Positions 32,574 through 39,217 of a stretch of DNA of 64,000 bases are shown here, in pieces (positions within the stretch are counted from its first letter, which is position 1; every line of letters begins with the position of its first letter). The DNA is from Methanomassiliicoccales archaeon LGM-DZ1 (lineage in GTDB: Archaea > Thermoplasmatota > Thermoplasmata > Methanomassiliicoccales > Methanomethylophilaceae): contig CP115556.1 of the NCBI GenBank assembly GCA_030168595.1, positions 1,612,001 through 1,676,000 of the forward strand, written 5' to 3'. Made by a program: the position numbers and the translations under genes. The notes below the pieces were generated by a model. That model saw only the letters and a program-made list of their open reading frames with translations, made no database searches and was not told the DNA's origin.

Positions 32574-33932
32574 ATGGAGGGGACCCTGTGGAAGACCGTT
32601 CTGACCGTTGCGCTCCTTCTGACGGGATGCGCCGTCGGCGTAGCAGCCGTTCCGCACTCCTCCGCATCGTATGCCGCAGGGATCATCCTGGATTTCGGCG
32701 GCTATGACATCGATTACATGGGCCTCGAAGATTCCGGGGAGAACGCCGTCTCGGCGCTGGACAGCATCTGCGCCGGCAAAGGTTACGAGGTCGTGTATTC
32801 TGAAGGCTCGTCCGTGCCGTCGTCGGTGAACTCCCTGCCGGCTTCCGGGTCATCGGCATCATGGTCGCTCTTCGTCACATATACAGGCGATACAGGATGG
32901 ACCAGATGGTCCGGGGATCCCGCCGATGTCTCCGTGGGGGACTTCGCGGCGGTCTGCTGGGGCCTCTGCGGCGAGGGGGAATACCCGACGCCCGGCGTCG
33001 ATGCGACCGGCACATGCTACTACGGTTACGGGCAGTGCATGCGCATCGTCTCCATGTCGCCGTCCTGCACCGAGACCATCGCCGCCGCCGGCGCCGAGGG
33101 CCTGATAGTGGCCACGGACAGTTACAGCAACTATCCTGTGTCTGTAACCGAAGGGAAGAAGAACGGTTCCATATCCGAGATCGGAGGGTACACCAACCCG
33201 AGCTTCGAGACGGTCGCGGCCCAGAACCCTGACCTGGTGATAGGCATGGGGGACCAGTCCGTGCATCTGTCGATCATCGGCAAGATGCGCACCCAGGGCG
33301 TGAACTGCCTTGCGGTCTACGATGCGTCCACGGTCGAGGAGATCGAGGTCAACACCTACATGATCGGCGTAGCATGCGGCTACGAGATGCATTCGGTCCA
33401 GACCATCGGCCAGATACAGGATGCCCTCGACGAGCTGGCGTCCCTGGTCTCGGCCGGTTCTACTGACTCAGGCGTCATGGTCGCCCTCTCATCGGCCAAG
33501 TCGCCGTGGGTGGCGGGAGGCAGCACGTACGTGTCGGACGTCATCGCGCGCGCCGCATGCAGCAATGTTTACTCCAGTCTCAGAGGCTGGGTCCAGGTGA
33601 ACAGCGAAACGGTGGCCGAATACAATCCGAAGTGCATAATCGTGGTATCGTCGGACTACGAATGCTCCGAGAGCGGCTACAGCAAGATGCTGAGCTCCCT
33701 GAGCGCAGAATGGCGGAGCACCGATGCCTATGCGGACGGGAACATCTATCTGCTGACGGACGGGGCCACGGACCTGGCCTCCAGGCCGTCCACGCGCATA
33801 GCGCAGTTCGAGGAACTTATGTGCAGGATCCTCCAGCCCGCTATATTCACTGACATAGAGATCCCGCATTGGATCGGGGATGATTACACGGACTATCTGA
33901 CATATACAGCAGAGCTGGGATTCGCATCATGA
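32574..33932 (+). CDS. BtuF-like corrinoid-binding protein with N-terminal DUF4430-like domain
   Basis: 452 residues. The N-terminus has a hydrophobic segment ending in LTGC (Cys19), a plausible lipobox, so it may be a lipoprotein. Residues about 36-147 resemble DUF4430 (NAVSALDSICAGKGYEVVYS, W.LFVTYTGDTGWTRW, AVCWGL). From about 157 (RIVSMSPSCTETIAAAGAE) to 440 it is a periplasmic-type binding protein of the BtuF/FhuD class that delivers ligand to a BtuCD-type transporter. Coupling of a second putative corrinoid-binding domain to BtuF is unusual. It starts 67 bp after the previous gene and its stop overlaps the next start (ATGA). Confidence 0.85.
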   Translation: MEGTLWKTVLTVALLLTGCAVGVAAVPHSSASYAAGIILDFGGYDIDYMGLEDSGENAVSALDSICAGKGYEVVYSEGSSVPSSVNSLPASGSSASWSLFVTYTGDTGWTRWSGDPADVSVGDFAAVCWGLCGEGEYPTPGVDATGTCYYGYGQCMRIVSMSPSCTETIAAAGAEGLIVATDSYSNYPVSVTEGKKNGSISEIGGYTNPSFETVAAQNPDLVIGMGDQSVHLSIIGKMRTQGVNCLAVYDASTVEEIEVNTYMIGVACGYEMHSVQTIGQIQDALDELASLVSAGSTDSGVMVALSSAKSPWVAGGSTYVSDVIARAACSNVYSSLRGWVQVNSETVAEYNPKCIIVVSSDYECSESGYSKMLSSLSAEWRSTDAYADGNIYLLTDGATDLASRPSTRIAQFEELMCRILQPAIFTDIEIPHWIGDDYTDYLTYTAELGFAS

Positions 33933-36900
33933 ACGGCCGGCGCCTGGCCGCCGTATTGGCGGTCCTGGCGGTCATACTGTCCGGCGCGGCCGTGCAGGCA
34001 TCGCAGGGCTCCGATGCGGACACGGGCCTCTGGGTCCTCATCGACGAGGGCGACGGCGACACGTATTGGGCCGCCGCCGACCAGACCCAGACGACGGTCG
34101 GAGGGGTCCTGCAGTCGGCGGCCGAGAGCCTCGGCCTGGAGTACTCGGCAAGCGGCGGCGCCGTCACCGTCGGCGGCATGAGCGAGGTAACGGTGGGCGG
34201 ATCGGAGCATTCCGAGACCAGCTCATGGAGGTACTATGTCTGGGACTCCTCCGGGGAATGGACGGACATGACCTCATCATCGTTCCTGTCAGAGGCCCCT
34301 GCCGCATCCAGCGTCGCGCTGGGATTCTATCCGGCCGGCACCGTCCCCACCGAGACCCCAGACGACATGTCCTCTTGGACCATGATCCGCGGGAACTCAT
34401 CGCTCACCAAGGTCCAGGGAGGGGACGACACCTCCGGGTCCGGCCCGGCCACCGCGATGTCCAAATCCCTGGGGCAGAACTTCGTCGACGCCAATCCCCT
34501 CATAGCCCGCGGATGCGTCTACGTGGTCTACGGCGGATATTACAGCGGGGACAGCATGCCCACGCTCTACTGCTTCGACAGGTACACCGGCGCCGAGAAA
34601 TGGCATGTGTCCTCGCCCGAAGGCGTCGGTTACGAGACCCAGACAGGTGCCATCGCCGGAAACTACTACTATTGGCCGGTCACCAACGGCCACATCCTGA
34701 AGGTCCCCCTGTCCGGCCCCGGCACCGAGAGCTACACGGTGGAGGTATCCTCGGTGCTGACGGGTTCCTCAGGCTCCCTGACGGTCAGCGCCGTAGAGTA
34801 CAAGCTCAGCTCGGGATCGTCGTATGTCTCGGCGGAGAAGGAGGAAAGGGACACCGACGTGTTCATCATCCCGGCGGAGATCGGATCCGCCTATGACATC
34901 AATGTGACGTCGGACGGCACGGTCTACCATGGGACCGTGACAGTATCGTCCTCATCCAAGGGCGGGGTATCGGTCTCCTTCGACGGAGACTCGATCAAAT
35001 CCTATACGGACAGCACCGCCCCCGCATACAGCGACGTCAGCAGCGCCTATGTGATGAAGAAGTTCGCCGCCTTCGACAGCTCCCGCACCATAGAAGGGCG
35101 CTCGATGTACGCCACCGGCGTTGCATCCATCACCGTGTGGGGAGGCGCCCTGTTCTTCGGCACCTCCAGCGGCTACACCTATGCCATGGACTTCGACCTG
35201 AACGTCCTGTGGAGGACGGACACCCTGGGCCAGAACTACTACGACTGCCCCTCGGTCTCCGGCGGGAACGTCTATCTGGGGAACTACAACGGGCAGCTTT
35301 ACGTCCTGGACGCCGCCACCGGCGATGTGAAGGCCAGTGCCAGCATAGCATCGTATGCTTCCAAGGTCTACGGCAGCGGCGGGAGGGTATGCTCTCCTGT
35401 CGCCGTCGGGGACCTCATCTTCATGAGCGTCTCGGACGGGCTGGGGATGAACAGCGTCCAGGGAGGGCTGCGCGTGTACAGGTTCGACGGCTCGTCCCTG
35501 ACGGAGGTCCTCAGCGACGACTCCGTCGGCCTGTCGTCCACCTTCATGACCTATGTCAGCTCCGAGGACGGCTCCTGGGTCTATTTCCTGTGCGACAAGG
35601 GCCTCTGCAGGGTCTCCGCCGACGGGAGCGGGGCTGCGGAGACCGTGGATTCCGATGTCAGCGGGATCCGCGGCTCGCCCGTGAACGTCGGCGGGAAATA
35701 CCTGGTGTACCAGGACTATGCTTTCAGCAGGAACGGCAGCGGAGGGACAATCCATGTGGTCTCATTGGACGGGGAGGAGGTCGGCAGCATATCCCGTCCG
35801 TCCGACATCGACCAGTGGACGATGACCTCGGTGCTGGTATGCGGGAGCATGATATACATCGGCACCGACGGAGGATTCGCGATCCTGGAGTCCGACCTGA
35901 CCGTGGGGGTATCGTCCGCGGGGGACAGCGGGGGCCTGCCGGGCTGGGCCATCTGGGCCGCGATCATCCTCATCGCGCTGGCGGCGCTGGCGGCGACGGT
36001 CATCCTGCTGGCGCGCAGGGCCGGGAAGCCTCCGGGGAAGTACCTGTCGGAGAAGCTCGGGGAGATGAGCGGGTTCCGCAACGAAGCCCTCTCCAAGACC
36101 GCGGCGAACAAGCGCCGCCTGCTCTTCGTCCTCATCCTGGGCACGGCCCTGGCCGCCGCCGCGTTCCTCTGCTGCCTAGCCTTCGGCCCGTCCCACAGCA
36201 TGTCGCTGTCCGAGGCGGCCGGCAACCTGGTCTCGGCCATAGACAAAGGCGGGAAAGGGCTGACCAATGACGAGCTCTATGTCTACGAGTCACGCCTGCC
36301 CAGGGCCATCGCCGCCATGGCGGTGGGCATGGGCCTCTCGGTCGCAGGGTGCATGTACCAGGCGGTCATCAGGAACCCGCTCGTCGACCCGTACATAATG
36401 GGAGTGTCCTCCGGGGCCGGGACCTTCGCGGTGGCCGCCATCGCCAGCGGGTTCACCCTCTGGGGGCTGCTCAGCAGCTCGAACTTCATGGTGCCAGTCC
36501 TCGCCGTGATCGGGGGCCTGCTGGCCTTCGGCCTCACGATGCTCATCGCCGTCCTGGCCGGGAGGACCTCGACGTCGTACGTCCTGGCCGGAGTGGTCAT
36601 CGGGCTGGCATTCTCATCGATCCAGACGGTGATACTGACCACTTCCGATTCCGAGGACCTGCAGAACGCGGTCTCCTGGCTGTACGGAAGCTTCACATCC
36701 GTCGACTGGGACAATGTCTGGCTCATATTCTTCCCGACGGCCTTCATGTGCGCCGCCTCTCTCCTCTGGGCCAAGGAGCTCAACCTGGTCCTCCTGGGGG
36801 ACGACAACGCCCAGCAGATGGGGCTCAACGTCAGGAGGTTCGATGCGGGGATGCTGATCCTGGCGTCGGTGCTGACATCGGTCTGCGTGGCCTTCGTCGG

Positions 36901-37141
36901 CATCATAGGCTTCGTCGGTATGGTCGTTCCCCACATCTGCAGGATGATCCTGGGAAGCGACCATCGCCTGGTGCTGCCGGCGTCCATCGTGCTGGGGGCG
37001 GCCATGATGCTCCTGGCCGACCTTCTCGCCAGGATGATCATGATCCCGCAGGAGCTGCCGGTGGGGGCCATCACCACGGTGATCGGCGTCCCGCTGTTCG
37101 CCTACCTGCTCATCAAAAGGGGGAAGATGTACAGTGGATGA
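33929..37141 (+). CDS. BtuC-type ABC permease fused to extracellular DUF4430-like and beta-propeller domains
   Basis: 1070 residues, about three times normal BtuC length. Order: signal/membrane segment (1-25); DUF4430-like domain (about 32-140, TVGGVLQSAAESLGL, SSWRYYVWDSSGEW); PQQ-type beta-propeller (about 165-660) with blades such as LYCFDRYTGAEKW and LYVLDAATGDVKA and an inserted strand-rich stretch near 270-355; a membrane helix (670-697, WAIWAAIILIALAAL); a charged linker; then a complete FecCD/BtuC permease (730-1070) with ESRLPRAIAAM, GAGTFAVAA and GFVGMVVPHICR. It would place a receptor permanently on the outside of the permease. One uninterrupted frame; no sign of a sequencing join. 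It overlaps btuF-like by 4 bp and btuD-like by 8 bp. Confidence 0.88.
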   Translation: MNGRRLAAVLAVLAVILSGAAVQASQGSDADTGLWVLIDEGDGDTYWAAADQTQTTVGGVLQSAAESLGLEYSASGGAVTVGGMSEVTVGGSEHSETSSWRYYVWDSSGEWTDMTSSSFLSEAPAASSVALGFYPAGTVPTETPDDMSSWTMIRGNSSLTKVQGGDDTSGSGPATAMSKSLGQNFVDANPLIARGCVYVVYGGYYSGDSMPTLYCFDRYTGAEKWHVSSPEGVGYETQTGAIAGNYYYWPVTNGHILKVPLSGPGTESYTVEVSSVLTGSSGSLTVSAVEYKLSSGSSYVSAEKEERDTDVFIIPAEIGSAYDINVTSDGTVYHGTVTVSSSSKGGVSVSFDGDSIKSYTDSTAPAYSDVSSAYVMKKFAAFDSSRTIEGRSMYATGVASITVWGGALFFGTSSGYTYAMDFDLNVLWRTDTLGQNYYDCPSVSGGNVYLGNYNGQLYVLDAATGDVKASASIASYASKVYGSGGRVCSPVAVGDLIFMSVSDGLGMNSVQGGLRVYRFDGSSLTEVLSDDSVGLSSTFMTYVSSEDGSWVYFLCDKGLCRVSADGSGAAETVDSDVSGIRGSPVNVGGKYLVYQDYAFSRNGSGGTIHVVSLDGEEVGSISRPSDIDQWTMTSVLVCGSMIYIGTDGGFAILESDLTVGVSSAGDSGGLPGWAIWAAIILIALAALAATVILLARRAGKPPGKYLSEKLGEMSGFRNEALSKTAANKRRLLFVLILGTALAAAAFLCCLAFGPSHSMSLSEAAGNLVSAIDKGGKGLTNDELYVYESRLPRAIAAMAVGMGLSVAGCMYQAVIRNPLVDPYIMGVSSGAGTFAVAAIASGFTLWGLLSSSNFMVPVLAVIGGLLAFGLTMLIAVLAGRTSTSYVLAGVVIGLAFSSIQTVILTTSDSEDLQNAVSWLYGSFTSVDWDNVWLIFFPTAFMCAASLLWAKELNLVLLGDDNAQQMGLNVRRFDAGMLILASVLTSVCVAFVGIIGFVGMVVPHICRMILGSDHRLVLPASIVLGAAMMLLADLLARMIMIPQELPVGAITTVIGVPLFAYLLIKRGKMYSG

Positions 37142-37940
37142 GGTAAAGGCCCCGTTGCTGGAGGTCAGGGACCTGTGCAAGACGTACGAGAACGGCTACA
37201 GGGCGGTGGACGGAGTGTCGTTCAGCCTGCCGGAGGGGCGCCTGGTCGGGCTCATCGGGCCCAACGGGTGCGGGAAGTCCACCATGATGAAGTGCATCAA
37301 CAAGATGCACCAGATCACCTCCGGGGACGTCCTCATCGACGGGGTATCCGTGAAGGGCCAGACCCCGAAGCAGATATCGAAGCAGGTGGCGAACGTCCCT
37401 GCCGAGCTTAAGAACAGCTTCGGCCTCTCGGTGTCAGATACGGTCATGCTCGGGCGCTATCCCTACCTGAGGAACCTGTGGTGGGAGACCGACGAGGATG
37501 AGACTGAGGCGGTCGACGCCATGAAGAAGTTCGGCGTCTACGGCCTCCGCGACCGCAGGATCGACATGCTGTCCTCCGGCGAGAGGCAGAGGGTGCTCAT
37601 CGCGAAGGCCTATGTGCAGAAGCCGAGGCTTATGCTTGTCGACGAGCCCACGTCGCACCTCGACATGAAGTACAAGCTCAATGTGATGGAGTACCTCAAG
37701 GGACTCACGGGCGGCAACATGACCGTCCTCGTCGCCGAGCACGACATCTCCCTCATGGCGAGGTACTGCGACATATGCCTCATAATGAAGAAAGGGCATC
37801 TGGTGGCCTCCGGCGATCCCAAGAAGGTCATCACCGAGGACCTGATCCGCGACGTCTACGACGTGGAGGCGACCGTCGGCCTCGACCGCGAGGGCGAGAT
37901 CTACGTGCTGCCGAAGAGGTACGTCGGGAAGGACTTCTGA
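37134..37940 (+). CDS. BtuD-type ABC transporter ATPase
   Basis: 268 residues, starting at GTG 37134 within the end of the permease gene and preceded by GGGGGAAG. Walker A GPNGCGKST, signature LSSGERQRVLIAK, Walker B LMLVDEPTSHLD, switch His in AEHDISLMARY. It belongs to the FepC/BtuD group that drives uptake of corrinoids, haem or siderophores. With the permease and the BtuF-like protein it forms a complete importer; the corrinoid assignment rests on the DUF4430-like domains and on the cobalamin genes elsewhere in the window. An iron-chelate substrate cannot be excluded. Confidence 0.92.
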   Translation: MDEVKAPLLEVRDLCKTYENGYRAVDGVSFSLPEGRLVGLIGPNGCGKSTMMKCINKMHQITSGDVLIDGVSVKGQTPKQISKQVANVPAELKNSFGLSVSDTVMLGRYPYLRNLWWETDEDETEAVDAMKKFGVYGLRDRRIDMLSSGERQRVLIAKAYVQKPRLMLVDEPTSHLDMKYKLNVMEYLKGLTGGNMTVLVAEHDISLMARYCDICLIMKKGHLVASGDPKKVITEDLIRDVYDVEATVGLDREGEIYVLPKRYVGKDF

Positions 37941-38025
37941 CCGTTGCCGCTGACTGCCGCATCCCCCGTTCATAAACCGTCCTGAACACTCCTCTTCCGC
38001 GCCCTGAGCGGTGCGGAGAGAGCCA

Positions 38026-38715
38026 ATGAACGACAATGAAGAGCTGACCGCGGTCTTCGCGGAGGTCGGTAAGAAGTACGGGTTCGAGACGGTGAAGGCG
38101 GAGTTCATGTCCTGCCGCGATTTCAAGGTCAGGTGGCAGATGAGCTACCGCTGGGCCGATTTCAAGGTGTCGGACTACATGCGCAATGCCCCGCGCGAGG
38201 CAGTTGAGAGCCTGGCCAACACCATCTTCGGGAAGATGGTGAGCGGTGAGGACAGCGTCTACGAGAAGATCATAATCGATTACGTCTCGTCCCCGAAGTT
38301 CGTCGAGACGTACCAGCCGCTGTACCTCAGGAGGAACAGGGACCTGACGCATTCGCCCCTGGGGAAGAACAGGGACCTCGGGGAAGCGTACGAGCGCCTG
38401 ATCGGGCTCGGGCTGGTCGAGCGCGACCCTGCGGTGTGCCTGACGTGGACCAAGGAGCCGATACCGACGGGGAGGGCCGCCAGGTGCTCGGTGCTGATGA
38501 AGGTCGTGGCGGTCTCCTCCCTGCTCGACGACCCGAACATCCCGGAGGAGTGCCTTGATTACGCACTCTACACGGAACTATGCAGGATCTCCATCGGCTT
38601 CGACCCGAACGGGGACAGGAACCGCCTGCTGATGCCGAAGCTCACCGAGAAGTACGGCAGGGAGAGGTCGAAGGAGGCATCTGACGGGCTGAAAGCGGTC
38701 CAGATGTACGTATGA
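38026..38715 (+). CDS. Hypothetical protein, possibly a degenerate zincin-like fold
   Basis: 229 residues, start chosen at ATG 38026 with GGAGAG upstream; GTG 38011 is an alternative. No signal or membrane segment. Conserved-looking blocks are KVRWQMSYRWADFKVSDYM near residue 35 and a C-terminal LDYALYTELCRISIGFDPNG. The second block sits where zinc peptidase-like proteins have HExxH, but both histidines are missing, so if related it would be catalytically inactive; this is a visual comparison only. It follows the corrinoid importer at 85 bp on the same strand. Confidence 0.7.
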   Translation: MNDNEELTAVFAEVGKKYGFETVKAEFMSCRDFKVRWQMSYRWADFKVSDYMRNAPREAVESLANTIFGKMVSGEDSVYEKIIIDYVSSPKFVETYQPLYLRRNRDLTHSPLGKNRDLGEAYERLIGLGLVERDPAVCLTWTKEPIPTGRAARCSVLMKVVAVSSLLDDPNIPEECLDYALYTELCRISIGFDPNGDRNRLLMPKLTEKYGRERSKEASDGLKAVQMYV

Positions 38716-38750
38716 CGGTGCCGGGCCGCAGATGCACGGATGCCGGAGAA

Positions 38751-38782
38751 CGCCCGGGACGGGCAGAAGTGTCCCCCGGGCG
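38751..38782 (+). terminator. Hairpin downstream of the hypothetical gene
   Basis: CGCCCGGG (38751-38758) and CCCGGGCG (38775-38782) form a perfect 8-bp stem, with CCTTTT at 38791-38796 after it on the plus strand. Confidence 0.45.
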
Positions 38783-38796
38783 CTAACACGCCTTTT

Positions 38797-38995
38797 CACG
38801 GCCCGCTGTAACGGCGGTCTCCGGGCACTGACGTACGCCGGGGGTATGTGTCGGACCCTGCGTTGGCCTCCGGTCATCGTCCGCGGCGTCACGCCGCAAC
38901 TACCGCAGGAGCCCAATACGAGATTGGGACAGGGCCTCTGTCGGCCGCCCCGTACGCGTTGCGTTCACTGATCGCGCACCCCGGTCAGGGCGGTA
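38797..38995 (-). ncRNA. Candidate structured RNA in the 500-bp gap before acd
   Basis: The gap 38716-39217 has no credible protein gene. A minus-strand TATA-like GGTATTATACG (39016-39026) would start a transcript near 38995. Downstream are closely packed perfect hairpins: GACAG/CTGTC (38928-38942), CCCAAT/ATTGGG (38912-38928), GCGGCG/CGCCGC with a 3-nt loop (38883-38897), and CGGAC/GTCCG (38852-38883). None of the tRNA, 5S, SRP or RNase P signature motifs is visible on either strand. The strand and ends are uncertain. Confidence 0.35.
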
Positions 38996-39117
38996 CAGTA
39001 TTCCATCCGCAGGCGCGTATAATACCGTATCCTACGACGATGGACGTACAAAAGGTTCGTCGATAATGCCTGCAATACGTCAAATGTCCGAATTCGAAAA
39101 TTTAACCGCCCAATTAT

Positions 39118-39130
39118 TACGAAAAACGTG
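39118..39130 (+). promoter_or_regulatory. TACGAAAAACGTG motif shared with porCDAB upstream region
   Basis: Occurs about 88 bp before the acd start; nearly identical elements lie at 2299-2311 and 2361-2373 ahead of porC. Suggests co-regulation at the acetyl-CoA node; not proven. Confidence 0.35.
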
Positions 39131-39143
39131 GAAACACTGCAGA

Positions 39144-39192
39144 AATAAGGCTTATTTTTTCGAATTTCACAGTCTAATTGATTAGCCTTATT
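39144..39192 (+). promoter_or_regulatory. Inverted repeat overlapping the acd promoter
   Basis: AATAAGGCT (39144-39152) and AGCCTTATT (39184-39192) are perfect inverted copies 31 nt apart. The first is embedded in a palindrome AAATAAG-G-CTTATTT (39143-39157); CTAAT-TG-ATTAG (39174-39185) lies between. The second copy overlaps the TATA element TTATTAAT (39188-39195), 26 bp before the ATG at 39218. This is a strong operator candidate. Confidence 0.45.
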
Positions 39193-39217
39193 AATGAGAA
39201 GTTTATACTGCCGATTT

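Noticed and set aside
38797-38845. Cobalamin riboswitch: the plus strand has CCCGCTGTAACGG, and the minus strand has GCCCGGAGACCGCC, close to a B12 box.
   Set aside because: The two elements are on opposite strands, the GGGAA core is absent, and on the minus strand, where the B12-box-like element lies, no gene follows that it could control.
38716-39000. RNase P or SRP RNA gene in the 500-bp gap.
   Set aside because: The P4 motifs of RNase P and the GGAAG/AGCAG elements of SRP helix 8 are missing on both strands.
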